Source: DASWHR01 sp036398095 (GTDB lineage: Bacteria > Actinomycetota > AC-67). Taken from it: DNA of 64,000 nucleotides. The first letter of the stretch is position 1. Each line of letters starts with the position of its first letter. A model generated the notes under the pieces. The model did not search any database. It was given only the letters and a program-made list of their open reading frames with translations, and had not been told where the DNA came from. Below, piece by piece: positions 51,587-61,358 of this stretch. The position numbers and the translations under genes are program-made. The stretch is taken from contig DASWHR010000141.1 in the NCBI GenBank assembly GCA_036398095.1, forward strand, positions 1 through 64,000. Reading direction: 5' to 3'.

Positions 51587-53023
51587 ATGCGCCGCCTTCC
51601 CCGACGTGGCGCGGCACTGACGCTCGGTGTCGTGGTCGCGCTCGCCCTCTTGCCGGCCCCCGCGGCCGATGCGTCGGGGGCGGCGAGTTCGATCACCGTC
51701 TGGGGTCGCGGGTTCGGCCACGGCCGCGGACTCAGCCAGTGGGGCGCACGCGGGCTCGCGTCCACCGGCTCGTCGTGGCAGGCGATTCTGGCGCACTACT
51801 ATCGCGGCACCGCGCTCGCCCGCCGCCCGCCGGGAGAACGAATCCGCGTCCTGGTTGAATCCTCGCCGGCGGTCGTCGCGACCAGCGCCCGGCGGTTCAC
51901 GATCCGGTGGCGAGACGGCCGAATGATCGGGCTCAACGACAGCAGCCGCCGCTTCGTGCGGGTGCGATACGCCGGCGGCCGGTATCGCGTCGACAAGGGC
52001 ACGACCCCGTGGGGCCCGTGGAGGGCGATGACTCACGGGAAGATGCCCGTCGTTTTCGTGCGCGGCGCCTCGCCGATCGAGATCGTGTCCTCGTCGGGAT
52101 CCTCGCGCGCGTACCGGCAGACGATCGAGGTGCGCCGTCGCGGGTCACGTATCGACGCGATCAACCATGTCCCGCTCGAGGAGTATCTGATGGGAGTCGT
52201 TCCGCGCGAGATGCCCTCGACGTGGCCGGCCAATGCGTTGCGTGCGCAGGCGGTGGCGGCGCGAAGCTACGCCGTGGCGGTGATGGAACGCTGGCGCGAC
52301 CGTTCGTATCACATTTGCGACACAACCGCGTGCCAGGTCTACGGCGGGCTTGCGACGCGCCGCGCCCAGGGCTCGAAGCCGGTAACGGCCGAGCGCGGCT
52401 CCACCACGGCGGCCGTGCTGGGAACGGCGCGCCTCGTGGTCACGCACGCGGGGAGAACCGTCTTAGCCGAGTATTCGTCCTCGAGCGGAGGACGCACCGC
52501 GAACGGCGGCCGGCCCTACCTTCGATCCGTTGACGATCCGTCCGACCGGATCTCACCGCACCATCGATGGTCGGTACGACTCGATTCCGGCCGCATCGAA
52601 CGCGAATGGCCGAGCGTCGGGCGGCTTCGGTCGGTCGTGGTGCGCGGGCGCGACGGCGGCGGTCCGTGGGGCGGGCGCGTTCGCAGCGTCCGCATCACCG
52701 GCACGCGAGGCCGCGTCGACGTGCCGGGCGGCACGTTCGCGTCGCGGATGAATCTTCGAAGCCGCCTGTATGCGATCGCGCCGCCGCCGGCGGCCGGATA
52801 TCGGTTCACGACCGACATGGGAATCGGGGCGACCGGTCGCGCCGTGCGCGAGCTGCAACATCGGCTGCATCGCGCCGGCGCCTATCCGGCGGGAAAGGTC
52901 ACCGGCACGTTCGGTCCGCTCACGCGGGATGCGTTGCGCCGCTACCAGCGGTCGCGCGGGATCCGCCCGACCGGCTACCTGGGCCCCCAGACGCGCGCGA
53001 AGCTCAACGCCGAAGCCCGCTGA
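51587..53023 (+). CDS. SpoIID/LytB-domain protein with peptidoglycan-binding module
   Basis: A 478-residue exported protein: signal peptide (1-29), SpoIID-like region with GRGFGHGRGLSQWGARGLA near the N-terminus and VPLEEYLMGVVPREMPSTWP then ALRAQAVAARSYA. A C-terminal PG_binding_1 module begins near 415 (GRAVRELQHRLHRAGAYPAG; LGPQTRAKLNAE). SpoIID enzymes cleave glycan strands lacking stem peptides. In a non-sporulating actinobacterium it probably remodels the wall together with the Dac and VanY-like enzymes of this window. Confidence 0.88.
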   Translation: MRRLPRRGAALTLGVVVALALLPAPAADASGAASSITVWGRGFGHGRGLSQWGARGLASTGSSWQAILAHYYRGTALARRPPGERIRVLVESSPAVVATSARRFTIRWRDGRMIGLNDSSRRFVRVRYAGGRYRVDKGTTPWGPWRAMTHGKMPVVFVRGASPIEIVSSSGSSRAYRQTIEVRRRGSRIDAINHVPLEEYLMGVVPREMPSTWPANALRAQAVAARSYAVAVMERWRDRSYHICDTTACQVYGGLATRRAQGSKPVTAERGSTTAAVLGTARLVVTHAGRTVLAEYSSSSGGRTANGGRPYLRSVDDPSDRISPHHRWSVRLDSGRIEREWPSVGRLRSVVVRGRDGGGPWGGRVRSVRITGTRGRVDVPGGTFASRMNLRSRLYAIAPPPAAGYRFTTDMGIGATGRAVRELQHRLHRAGAYPAGKVTGTFGPLTRDALRRYQRSRGIRPTGYLGPQTRAKLNAEAR

Positions 53024-53037
53024 CCGGGCGGGGCGGG

Positions 53038-53060
53038 CCATTCGACCGGGACCCGAATGG
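53038..53060 (+). terminator. Weak hairpin after the SpoIID-like gene
   Basis: CCATTCG (53038-53044) and CGAATGG (53054-53060) form a 7-bp stem with a 9-nt loop, 15 bp after the stop. No T-run follows; its role as terminator is uncertain. Confidence 0.35.
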
Positions 53061-53167
53061 ACTAGAAGAACCATCCGGACGGGGGGCGAGGAATCGACGC
53101 CGGAGAACCGATCTGTACCACGACGCAATTCGGCACGACGCATTCGGCGATCGATCGGAGGCTCGGC

Positions 53168-53431
53168 ATGGCATTCGTAGTCGTGATGACGATGGCACTC
53201 GTCACCGCTCTGGTGTTGGTCCCCTGCGCCACGACCCTGATCGTCAAAAGCAGCCGCAGCGGCCTGAGCACGCGCCGCAGCAGAGAGGCCGCGACCCGCG
53301 CGAGGATGGCCGAGATCTTCGGCTATGACACGATCACGTTGGTGACGTCCTCACCGGCGAACACGACGCGCGCCGTGCGCGCGCCGGTCATGCAGTACGC
53401 AAACTCATTCGTCTGCCGCGAAGCGGGCTGA
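53168..53431 (+). CDS. Possible small membrane protein
   Basis: An 87-residue frame with one N-terminal hydrophobic helix (VVVMTMALVTALVLVPCATT) and a basic middle part. GGAGG at 53157-53161 is 6 nt before the ATG, the best argument that it is real. Against it, the last 109 bp overlap the 3' end of the convergent hydrolase gene, and no family is recognised. It may be a shortened or spurious gene. Confidence 0.35.
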   Translation: MAFVVVMTMALVTALVLVPCATTLIVKSSRSGLSTRRSREAATRARMAEIFGYDTITLVTSSPANTTRAVRAPVMQYANSFVCREAG

Positions 53432-55764
53432 CCCAGCGTCCGAAGCACCTGCTCCGGGTTCATCCCCGCCGTCACGTTCGCGACCTGCGCGTCGGTCAGG
53501 TCGTCCACATCGTTGCGACACGCGTTGGGCGCGATGCCCACGGCACGCTCCCACATCTGCAAGTAGGCCTCGGGTCCCTTCTCCATGTCTTCCAGGATCG
53601 TGTCGCCGGCGATCTTGCGCAGATCCTGAAGCCAGTCCGGATACAGACCGTAATGTGCGACGCCGTCGGTGTTGACGTCGTAGACACGCTCACCGCTTCG
53701 CTGCTTGTCCACGGTGACGCCACCGAAGCCGGTGAACGGGTAGGTCACCTTGTTGGGGTTGCCTGCTCCGCGCGGTGGGCCTTGGGCACCGAAGCCGTTC
53801 ACGTCAGAGCCATAGCCGAGCGCGAAACCGAACGTGTCGATGTCGGCCCAGCCTTTCGTCTTGTTCCAATCGTTGACGAACCCGGCTGACGAGCCGGCGT
53901 AGGGCGTGACGACCCCGCCCATCTCGATCACGCGGCGGTAGGTCGAGTCGTCGGCCCAACTGTGGCTGGAGACCACGCCCGGATAGCCGGCGGCTTCGAT
54001 GTAGTCCATCGCCTCGCTGCGGGCTTTCGCGCTCATGTGGTCGGGATCGAAGATCATGCCGCGGCTCATCATCGCGTCGAGCATGTGCCGGCCGAGGTCG
54101 GTCAGGCCTCGCGTGTTGCAATGCGGACCGGCCGGGTAGGCGGGCACACCGTTCGAGGCCGCCAGGCTGAGCACGCCGGCGAAGACCGAGTCGCGTCCGG
54201 TGAACTCGCTCTTGGTGGCGTCGTCGTGGACGTTGATCTGCGGCTTGTCGTGCTCGTGGCCGTCTTCGCAGGTCTGCATCTGCCAGTAGCTGCCGGTCTC
54301 GCTCATGTTGCCTTGGTTCACCACGACGCCGGTCGAGCCCCCGTCGCCGGTGACGCCCGACAGCGCGTTGTCGAACTTGTTGACCAGCTCCATCTGCCGG
54401 ACGCCGAGGTCGTAGACGGCCTGCATCTCGCGGTCGATCTTCGCCTGATCGCAGGTCGGAATGTCGCGGACCAGGCCGCAGTCGAGCGGCGTGGAGACTT
54501 CGATGCCCAACACGACGGCCAGCTTCCCGCCGTTGATGAGGCGCCGCGCTTGGAAGGGGTCGGTCGCGATCCGGAACCAGCCTTCGCCGGGCCCGCCTTC
54601 CTGCGCGTCGATGTAGCGCTCGAGTTCGCGAATGCGCTCTGCCTGCAGGCGCACCCCGTCCATCTCGTTGCAACTGTTCTGCCGGTACGGGTAGATCTTG
54701 CACAGCGCCGCGTTGTCGACGAGCAAGTTGACGAACAGGCGCAGCCCGCCGCGCCAGGCGCGCTCAAGCCACTTGTAGTAGAGCTGCTCGTGCGTGAGCG
54801 AGTTGTATCGCGGCCAGAAGCCGAACGTCGGCCAGCCGACGGTGTCGTGGCTGGCCGGACTGCCCAACACCGTCTCCAGCACGGCGCCGCGACCGCCGGG
54901 CTCGTGATCGGGACAGTCGATGAGAGCTTGCGTAACGCCGTAGCGGTGCCAGGGGCGGCCGCAGCGGCTGCGGCCGCCGATGAACTCGTAGGCCATCATG
55001 TGCACGTGCGCGTCGAGGTAGCCGCGCACCTCCGCGATCGCGGTATCGCCGGTCGCAACCGGGCCGTCGATGTTGATCTGGACTTCGGGGAACTCGGTGC
55101 AGCCGGTGGTGAGCTGCAGCGCGAAATCGGTGGCGACGTCGGTGAGCGCGAGCGCGCCGCCCGGTCCGGTCACAAGACCCTGCTCGGTCGCGGGAAGCGT
55201 GAAGGAGAACGTGCCGGGACCGGTTTGCTCGACGGTCCAGTCGGCCAGATCCGATGCGATCGCCGCGCCGACGAGGGCCGAGCCGCGGCCGGTCGCGTCG
55301 CCCAGCGCGCTTGCCGCAACGGCCTTCGCGGCGTCCTCCGACGCGCCGCCCGACAGGCCGTCGGCATAGCCGCCGGGCGTGGATCGGTGGACTTCGTCGG
55401 CCAGATCGCCGACAAGGCCGGCGTCGGCGGCCAGATGCGACTCGGCGGTGTCGAACAGCAGATAGCTTCCCAGATCCGTCGCCTTGAAGAAGAACGGCTC
55501 TGCTTCGCCGAGCGAGGCGCCGGTGGCGGCGTAGGAGCCGCCGGACCGCTGCACCCAGCCGCCGGCTGCGACCGAGCGCACGCCGTAGCAGCCGCCGGCC
55601 ATCGCGTAGCGGTCTTCGGGGACCGGCAGCCTGGTCGCCGAGCTCGCCCGCTGGGACATCGTCGCGGGAAGGATCGTCGACAGCAGCGCGAGCGCCAGGC
55701 CGCCGGCCATGCGCGGCGAAAGCCGCCTCGACGTGCGGGTTCGTTGTGCCGGTGCATTGTTCAC
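53323..55764 (-). CDS. Secreted M19-like metal-dependent hydrolase with BamE-like C-terminus
   Basis: An 813-residue exported protein. The signal peptide lies in about 15-43, then a 200-residue domain of unknown type. From about 248 an amidohydrolase/membrane-dipeptidase-like domain starts: YLDAHVHMM (His253, His255), VVLGIEVSTP (Glu), IFDPDHMS (His), GVVSSHSW (His) and YGSDVNGFG (Asp) supply probable metal ligands. The last 58 residues, with TAGMNPEQVLRTLGQPASRQ and NEFAYC, resemble a SmpA/OmlA (BamE) fold. The substrate is unknown. The GTG start is uncertain; an ATG before AGGLALALLS is 18 codons in. Confidence 0.72.
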   Translation of the reverse strand: MNNAPAQRTRTSRRLSPRMAGGLALALLSTILPATMSQRASSATRLPVPEDRYAMAGGCYGVRSVAAGGWVQRSGGSYAATGASLGEAEPFFFKATDLGSYLLFDTAESHLAADAGLVGDLADEVHRSTPGGYADGLSGGASEDAAKAVAASALGDATGRGSALVGAAIASDLADWTVEQTGPGTFSFTLPATEQGLVTGPGGALALTDVATDFALQLTTGCTEFPEVQINIDGPVATGDTAIAEVRGYLDAHVHMMAYEFIGGRSRCGRPWHRYGVTQALIDCPDHEPGGRGAVLETVLGSPASHDTVGWPTFGFWPRYNSLTHEQLYYKWLERAWRGGLRLFVNLLVDNAALCKIYPYRQNSCNEMDGVRLQAERIRELERYIDAQEGGPGEGWFRIATDPFQARRLINGGKLAVVLGIEVSTPLDCGLVRDIPTCDQAKIDREMQAVYDLGVRQMELVNKFDNALSGVTGDGGSTGVVVNQGNMSETGSYWQMQTCEDGHEHDKPQINVHDDATKSEFTGRDSVFAGVLSLAASNGVPAYPAGPHCNTRGLTDLGRHMLDAMMSRGMIFDPDHMSAKARSEAMDYIEAAGYPGVVSSHSWADDSTYRRVIEMGGVVTPYAGSSAGFVNDWNKTKGWADIDTFGFALGYGSDVNGFGAQGPPRGAGNPNKVTYPFTGFGGVTVDKQRSGERVYDVNTDGVAHYGLYPDWLQDLRKIAGDTILEDMEKGPEAYLQMWERAVGIAPNACRNDVDDLTDAQVANVTAGMNPEQVLRTLGQPASRQTNEFAYCMTGARTARVVFAGEDVTNVIVS

Positions 55765-55930
55765 GCAAAGCCCCCTGTTCGTTGTTCAGATCGTTTCGTG
55801 CGGTGGCCGCCAAGAAAAGGGGCCTTCCACGGATTCTCCCTGGGGACGGCGAACTCCTGCCTCAATTTTCTTTCGGAGCCGGATTCGGTAGCGTGGCCGG
55901 GCAGGCCGCCGACTCCGAGGGGGATGTCCC

Positions 55931-57310
55931 GTGAATCTTGACACCAGTGCCGCGATCGATTCGCTCGGCTCCGCATTGAACGGATCTCTCGTGCGTCCCG
56001 ACGACGGCCGCTACGAAGAGTTGCGCGCGGTCTGGAACGCGATGATCGATCGCCGGCCGGCCGCGATCGCGCGCCCCGCGAACGTCGAGGACGTCGTCGC
56101 GGTCGTGAACACGGCTCACGAACACGACCTGTTGCTGGCGGTTCGAAACGGCGGCCACAGCATGCCGGGCTTTTCCACGTGCGACGACGGACTCGTGCTC
56201 GACCTTCGCGACCTGAACGCGGTGACGGTCGACCCGGCAGCGCAAACCGCGTCCGTGCAAGGCGGCGCGCTGATCTCGGACTTGGACCGCGCAACGCAAG
56301 AGCACGGGCTGGCCGTCCCGATGGGAACGGTGGCGCACACCGGCGTCGCCGGTTTGACGCTCGGCGGCGGCCTTGGGCGCTTGACGCGCATGCACGGCCT
56401 GTCGATCGACGCGCTCGTCGGCGTCCAAGTCGTCACTGCGGACGGCACGGTCGTCGAAGCCTCCGACGCGGAGAACCCGGACTTGCTGTGGGCCATGCGC
56501 GGCGCCGGCCCGAACTTCGGTGTGGCGACCAGACTGGACTTCCGCGCGTTTCCGATCGGCAAAGACATGGGCGCAGGGTTGGCCGTCTACGAGTTGGAGC
56601 ATGCTCGCGACGCGCTCTCGGCGCTCGGCGAGTACGAGCGAGTCGCGGCCGAGCACTTGGTCATCGTCGCATCGCTCAAGACGATTCCGGCGGGGCCGCC
56701 CTTCCCGCCCGCGCTGCACGGCCGGCGGGCGCTGTTCGTCGGTGCGAACAGCTTCGGTCCCCCCGATCAGGCCGAAAAAGAGGCGCGCGACGTCGCCCAG
56801 TTCGCGCCGGCGGCGTTCAGCGCGCAGGTTCGGGTGCCGTACCTGGCGGCGCAGCAGATGAACGACGAATACTTCGCGTGGGGCCAGCGCAACTACGTGA
56901 AAGGCGCCTTGCTGCCGGCGTTGACTCCGGAGACGGCCGACGCCGCGCTGGCCGCGTTCGAGTCGGCGCCCGGCGATCACGCCGAGATCGACTTCATCAT
57001 GATCGGCGGGGCCGCATCGCGGGTCGCCGAGAGTGCGACGGCCTACAGCGGCCGCGAAGCGCGCTTCTTTAACGGCATCCAATCCACCTGGCAGGACCCG
57101 TCGCAGGACGCAGCGCAGCGCGGCTGGTGCCGGTCCACGTGCGAGGCGCTCTCGCGGTTCCATATGAGCGCGAACTACGTCAACGCGCTCGAGGAGACCG
57201 ACCCGGTCGAGGTCGCCTACGGCCCCGAGAAATACGCCCGGCTGGTCGAGTTGAAGCGACGCTACGATCCGCAGAACCTGTTCCGGCTCAACAACAACAT
57301 TCGGCCGTAG
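55931..57310 (+). CDS. FAD-dependent oxidoreductase, berberine-bridge-enzyme type
   Basis: A 459-residue flavoprotein of the PCMH/BBE family. The covalent FAD site is VRNGGHSMPG with His76. GTVAHTGVAGLTLGGGLGRL is the second flavin loop, without the Cys of bicovalent members. The BBE C-terminal motif YGPEKYARLVELKRRYDPQN is intact. Members oxidise sugars, alkaloids or alcohols with oxygen. It lacks a signal peptide. AGGGGG about 11 nt before the GTG start supports initiation. The gene is monocistronic. Confidence 0.88.
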   Translation: MNLDTSAAIDSLGSALNGSLVRPDDGRYEELRAVWNAMIDRRPAAIARPANVEDVVAVVNTAHEHDLLLAVRNGGHSMPGFSTCDDGLVLDLRDLNAVTVDPAAQTASVQGGALISDLDRATQEHGLAVPMGTVAHTGVAGLTLGGGLGRLTRMHGLSIDALVGVQVVTADGTVVEASDAENPDLLWAMRGAGPNFGVATRLDFRAFPIGKDMGAGLAVYELEHARDALSALGEYERVAAEHLVIVASLKTIPAGPPFPPALHGRRALFVGANSFGPPDQAEKEARDVAQFAPAAFSAQVRVPYLAAQQMNDEYFAWGQRNYVKGALLPALTPETADAALAAFESAPGDHAEIDFIMIGGAASRVAESATAYSGREARFFNGIQSTWQDPSQDAAQRGWCRSTCEALSRFHMSANYVNALEETDPVEVAYGPEKYARLVELKRRYDPQNLFRLNNNIRP

Positions 57311-57350
57311 CGCGACGCGCAATGCGTCCGGCACCGGTACGCTGACGCCG

Positions 57351-58466
57351 GTGTCCGGCCTTCGCTTCCGCCTCGCAGGCATTCCGGTTCGAGTCGAGCC
57401 GGTCTTCTTCCTGATCATCGTGCTGATCGGGGGGCTGGACCGGCCCGGCATCTTGATCCTTTCCTTCGCCGCGACCGCGTTCGTGTCGATCCTGTTCCAC
57501 GAATTCGCGCATGCGGTTGCGTTCCGCGCCTTCGGACGCTCGCCCAGCATCGTGCTGCACGCGTTCGGCGGATTGACCGGAGCGCCGGGCGCGCCACTGT
57601 CTCGGACGCGCGACATCGTCGTGTCGGCCGCCGGGCCGCTCAGCCAGATCATCGTGCTGGGCGTCCCCGCGCTGATGCTGCGGCTGCCGATCGCTCGCGC
57701 GTTTCGCTCGATCAACTGGTACATCGCGCTCACCGACGCGGCCTGGATCAACATCGGATGGGGCGTGCTCAACCTGATGCCGGTGCTGCCGCTGGACGGC
57801 GGACGGATCGCCGCCGGACTCTTGGGCGGCGCGCGTCACGGGATGCGGGTCGCGCACGGGTTGGGCGTGGTGGTCGCGTCGGCCGGCGCCGTGTGGGGCT
57901 TGATGAATCAACGCATCTTCCTGGCGATGTTCGGCGGGATGTTCGCCGCCATCAACGTCGCCGGCTTTCGCGACCAGCGCAGAGCGCCGCACGTCGCGCG
58001 CATTCGCGAAGGCCACCGGCTGATCGATGCGGGCGATCCGGCGAGCGCGCTGCTTCCGGCGACCGAGGTGTTCCACGCGCCGGTCGCGCCGCCGGGAATC
58101 CGCGTGGAAGCCGCCGAGCTGGCCGCGTGGGCACATCTGGCCCGCGATGATGCCGACGCGGCCGCAGGCGCGCTGCGCCTGCTGCCGCAAGGCGCGGAGC
58201 GATCGCCGTACCTGGCCGCGTACACGGCGCTGGCCGGCGGTGATCGCGATGCGGCGCTCATCGTCGCGGCACGCGCGTTCGCCTCCGATGCCGGCGCGCC
58301 GCCGAACCGTCTGCTGGCGGCGCGACTGGTGCGCGAGCGCATGGTCGAGCCGCTGGCGGCGATCCTTCGTGACGCCGGCGACGAAGGCCGCGGGCTCGGC
58401 GAGCTGTCACAAGCGCTACGCGACGCCGGCTTCGGCGACGAGGCTGCGCGGCTGCCGGGATCCTGA
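57351..58466 (+). CDS. Site-2-protease-type membrane metalloprotease (M50)
   Basis: A 371-residue protein. The zinc motif HEFAH (50-54) and NLMPVLPLDGGRIAAGL (about 142) mark an S2P-family protease with about six membrane helices in the first 210 residues. A helical TPR-like region (about 215-371) follows. It lacks the PDZ domain of RseP types. Such proteases cut membrane-bound regulators. The GTG start is 7 nt after TACGCT (57338-57343) without a Shine-Dalgarno, so probably leaderless. Confidence 0.85.
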   Translation: MSGLRFRLAGIPVRVEPVFFLIIVLIGGLDRPGILILSFAATAFVSILFHEFAHAVAFRAFGRSPSIVLHAFGGLTGAPGAPLSRTRDIVVSAAGPLSQIIVLGVPALMLRLPIARAFRSINWYIALTDAAWINIGWGVLNLMPVLPLDGGRIAAGLLGGARHGMRVAHGLGVVVASAGAVWGLMNQRIFLAMFGGMFAAINVAGFRDQRRAPHVARIREGHRLIDAGDPASALLPATEVFHAPVAPPGIRVEAAELAAWAHLARDDADAAAGALRLLPQGAERSPYLAAYTALAGGDRDAALIVAARAFASDAGAPPNRLLAARLVRERMVEPLAAILRDAGDEGRGLGELSQALRDAGFGDEAARLPGS

Positions 58467-58490
58467 CCCCCACAGCCGCTTTCCGACGCG

Positions 58491-59150
58491 TCAGCCGAGG
58501 TTCTTGCGGAAGAACTCGAGCGTGCGACCCCGCGCGTCCTGCGAGGCGCCGCGGTCGTAGACATCGGAGCGCGTTTCGTTCGTGAACGCGTGGTGCGTGC
58601 CCGGATAGACATGGAACTCGTGGTCGATGCCGTGCTTCGACAACTCGGCGGAGAGCACATCCCGAACCTGTTGCGTGACGAAGTCGTCGTGCTCGGCGAA
58701 CAGCCCCAGCACCGGTGCGTTCATCTTCGAGTAGTCGGGCGTGAGGGCCGGATGGATGCCGTACATGTCCACGACCGCGCCGACATGCTCGGGGGCAACC
58801 GTGCCGGCGAGCAGCGCGAGCTGGCCGCCCATGCAGAAGCCGATCACCCCGACGCGCCCGCCCGTCTGGCCGGCAAGGAACGCGGCCGCCCCGCGCGCGT
58901 CGGCCGCCGTCCGGTCGATGTCGAGCGCCATCATCAGCTTGCCGGCCTCATCGGGTTCGGTCGCGAGAGAGCCGTGGTAGAAGTCCGGAGCGAGCGCGGT
59001 GAAGCCTTCGGCCGCGAAGTCGTCGCACACGCCTTTAATCTGATCGTTGAGCCCCCACCATTCCTGGATCACCACGATCCCCGGACCGTCGCCCGCCAGA
59101 TAGCCCTGCGCGGTCCCTCCATTGCTCTCAAAGCTCACCATCTCACCCAT
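58491..59150 (-). CDS. Dienelactone hydrolase family protein (cytoplasmic)
   Basis: A 219-residue alpha/beta hydrolase. Cys106 in GFCMGG is the nucleophile, with Asp155/156 in FAEHDDFV and His187 in PGTHHAF. The typical QEWWGLNDQIKGVCDDFA and PDFYHG are present. GGAGGG precedes the ATG at 59150. Overlap by 8 bp with the VanY-like gene upstream suggests cotranscription, and a related but exported enzyme lies at 60375. The substrate may be a dienelactone or another activated ester. Confidence 0.9.
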   Translation of the reverse strand: MGEMVSFESNGGTAQGYLAGDGPGIVVIQEWWGLNDQIKGVCDDFAAEGFTALAPDFYHGSLATEPDEAGKLMMALDIDRTAADARGAAAFLAGQTGGRVGVIGFCMGGQLALLAGTVAPEHVGAVVDMYGIHPALTPDYSKMNAPVLGLFAEHDDFVTQQVRDVLSAELSKHGIDHEFHVYPGTHHAFTNETRSDVYDRGASQDARGRTLEFFRKNLG

Positions 59151-60330
59151 GCATACCCTCCTTCGGAAACGAGCCGAACTCGAAGTGCATCGCGTCGGGG
59201 GTGGTCCAGGTGCCGCCCCAGATGAATCCCCAGCGCTGCATGATCTGCACGAGCCGCATGTCCTGCGTCGACGCGGCGCCGTAGCCGTTCGCGGCCGCGT
59301 TGATGTCGACCGCGACACCGAACGCGTGGCGCGAGATGGCCTCGCTGTTGCCGACCTGCATGCGAGGGTTGTAGCAGCCGTCGTTGGTTCGCACCAGTCC
59401 GGCCAGGCCGCGCTGCTGCAACTCGAGCATGACGCGTCGGAGCTGCGGGATGATCAATCGGTGGCACCGCACCGTCCCCAGCACCGGCACCGACGCCTCG
59501 ACGATGTTGGCCGCCGACCATGCGGGATCGATCGCGATGGCGCGTCCGGCCCGCTCGCGATACCAGAACTCGCCGAAGAGCGTCTTCAACTCGCCGAGCG
59601 AGAGTAGCCGCCGCTGGGTTCCCGGCGCGGCCGGGGCTTGCGGTCCGGCTGCGGGCGTGCCGGCGCGGATGCGCGCGGGGAAGGTTCCGACGGCTCGCGT
59701 AAGCGCGGCCTCGGCTTCCACGCCGCGCTCGGGTTCGACGACGACGACGATGCCATTCGCACGACCCAGATCCAGCGCGTCGGCGGTGGCCGGCGGGATC
59801 ACGATCTCGGAGCGGAACCAGCGGTCGTCGGGGACGACCGCGCCGATGCGCACGCGCGCGCGACGACGCCCGTTTCCGATGTCGAGCGCATCGCCCGCCT
59901 CGACACCGCGGAGCGCCGCAACGCTTCGAGGGACGACCGCCTCGCCGCGTCGCAGCGCGGCGGCCGCGTCGGCGAAACGTTCGTAGGCGCCGAGCACGTT
60001 CGCGTCTTGCATCTCGACCGAGATCGGAAGGATCGAGCCGGCCGGCCGGCCCGCGAGCGGCTTGGTTCCGCCGACGACGCCGAGCAAGTTCAGCGTTCCG
60101 CTGCGCCGCGCCGCGACGGCCATGACGCCGGGAACCTTCGCAGCCGCGGACGCGATCGCCGGCGGCAACTGCTTCGACGACCAGATCGTGATCCGAACCG
60201 GCTGATCGGGCTCGGCCGGCTCGACGACGAGATCTTCGCCGGCCGCGAGGTCGTTTGACGGCGGTGCGGCGGGCACCGTGCACGACGCGAGCACGCCGAG
60301 CAGAGCGAGGGCGACCAGACGGCGAGACAT
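59143..60330 (-). CDS. VanY-like D-Ala-D-Ala carboxypeptidase (M15), lipoprotein
   Basis: A 395-residue lipoprotein: ALLGVLASC lipobox (Cys16). The N-terminal half (about 45-230) is a domain with no recognised function. The C-terminal 170 residues are peptidase M15: RHAFGVAVDIN (His and Asp zinc ligands), WGGTWTTPDAMHFEF (second His). It cleaves D-Ala-D-Ala or a similar peptide in the wall. The start at 60330 was chosen for the lipobox. CACACT lies 8 nt upstream, a weak leaderless -10. Confidence 0.82.
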   Translation of the reverse strand: MSRRLVALALLGVLASCTVPAAPPSNDLAAGEDLVVEPAEPDQPVRITIWSSKQLPPAIASAAAKVPGVMAVAARRSGTLNLLGVVGGTKPLAGRPAGSILPISVEMQDANVLGAYERFADAAAALRRGEAVVPRSVAALRGVEAGDALDIGNGRRRARVRIGAVVPDDRWFRSEIVIPPATADALDLGRANGIVVVVEPERGVEAEAALTRAVGTFPARIRAGTPAAGPQAPAAPGTQRRLLSLGELKTLFGEFWYRERAGRAIAIDPAWSAANIVEASVPVLGTVRCHRLIIPQLRRVMLELQQRGLAGLVRTNDGCYNPRMQVGNSEAISRHAFGVAVDINAAANGYGAASTQDMRLVQIMQRWGFIWGGTWTTPDAMHFEFGSFPKEGMHG

Positions 60331-60374
60331 GTGGACCCAGTGTGCCACTCCGGGCGCCGTGGCGCCCGCGGTTC

Positions 60375-61271
60375 TCAGCCGAGATGCTCGCCGAACCATT
60401 GCAAGACGAGTTGATACGCCTGAGCGGCCGCAGCGGCGTTGTATCGTTCACCGGTGTCGTTAAAGAACGCGTGATTGGCCCCGGGAAACGTTTCGATTCG
60501 ATGCGTGAGACCCGCTTGCTTGAGCGCGGACTCTGCGGCGGACCGTGTCGCGTTCACGCGATCGTCCAACGCCGCATAGACACCCAGGACCGCTGCGGTG
60601 GATCCTGAGAAGTCCGGCTCGTCCGGCGTTGGACCGTAGAAAGGAGCGGCCGCGGCCAGGCGCGGCTCGCCCGCGTCGAGCAGCGTCCAAACCATCCCGC
60701 CTCCGAAGCAGAAGCCCATCGCGCCGATCTTGCGTCCGGGAACGCGCCGTTCGATCTCGCTCACACCGGCCTTCAAATCGGCGATGAACCGCTCGTCGGA
60801 GACGCGCCCGAGCGCTGCCGTGGCGTTGGCGGAATCTCCTTCCGCCGCGGTCCCGCCCTCATCCGAGAGCAGATCGATCGCGAGGGCCGAATAGCCGCTG
60901 CCGGCGAGCCGTCCGGCGACCGAGCGGATGTGATCGGTGAGTCCGCGGTTCTCGTGGACGACCAGCACGCCACCACGCGGATCGCTCGCGTCGGCCCACG
61001 CGCCCATCAGGGTGCGCCCGCCGGGTCCTGCAAACGTGATGGCGGTCGTGGCGACCGGTGTCGTTCCGGCCGGAGACGGCGACGGCGAGGGAACGGGCGA
61101 CGTCGCGGTCGGGACGGGCGTGTCGGCGGCGCAGGCCGCGAGCAGAGACGATGCGGCCGCGACCGAAAAGCCCATCAACGCAAGCCGGCGAAGCGCTTCG
61201 CGCCGAGAGATCAGTCCGTCGGCGTGATCGACTGCGACTTCTTCCGCGAGGTACCGCTGCAACGGGGTCAT
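60375..61271 (-). CDS. Exported dienelactone hydrolase-like lipoprotein (Tat)
   Basis: A 298-residue protein. The leader has a Tat-like SRREALRRL at 22-30 and a lipobox SLLAAC (Cys47), then a Ser/Pro linker. The hydrolase has Cys188 in GFCFGG, Asp236/237 in AALDDRV and His267 in GANHAFF, and HENRGLTDHIRSVAGRLA. It is the exported counterpart of the cytoplasmic enzyme at 58491. A GGGAGG ribosome site precedes the ATG. The Tat route implies folding in the cytoplasm. Confidence 0.88.
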   Translation of the reverse strand: MTPLQRYLAEEVAVDHADGLISRREALRRLALMGFSVAAASSLLAACAADTPVPTATSPVPSPSPSPAGTTPVATTAITFAGPGGRTLMGAWADASDPRGGVLVVHENRGLTDHIRSVAGRLAGSGYSALAIDLLSDEGGTAAEGDSANATAALGRVSDERFIADLKAGVSEIERRVPGRKIGAMGFCFGGGMVWTLLDAGEPRLAAAAPFYGPTPDEPDFSGSTAAVLGVYAALDDRVNATRSAAESALKQAGLTHRIETFPGANHAFFNDTGERYNAAAAAQAYQLVLQWFGEHLG

Positions 61272-61358
61272 CAGACCACCTCCCGCAGTGAGTTACCCGC
61301 TTCGGACGCCTCAGGATTCACCCGAGCAGAAATAACAGATGTGTAATTGCGAATCCGC

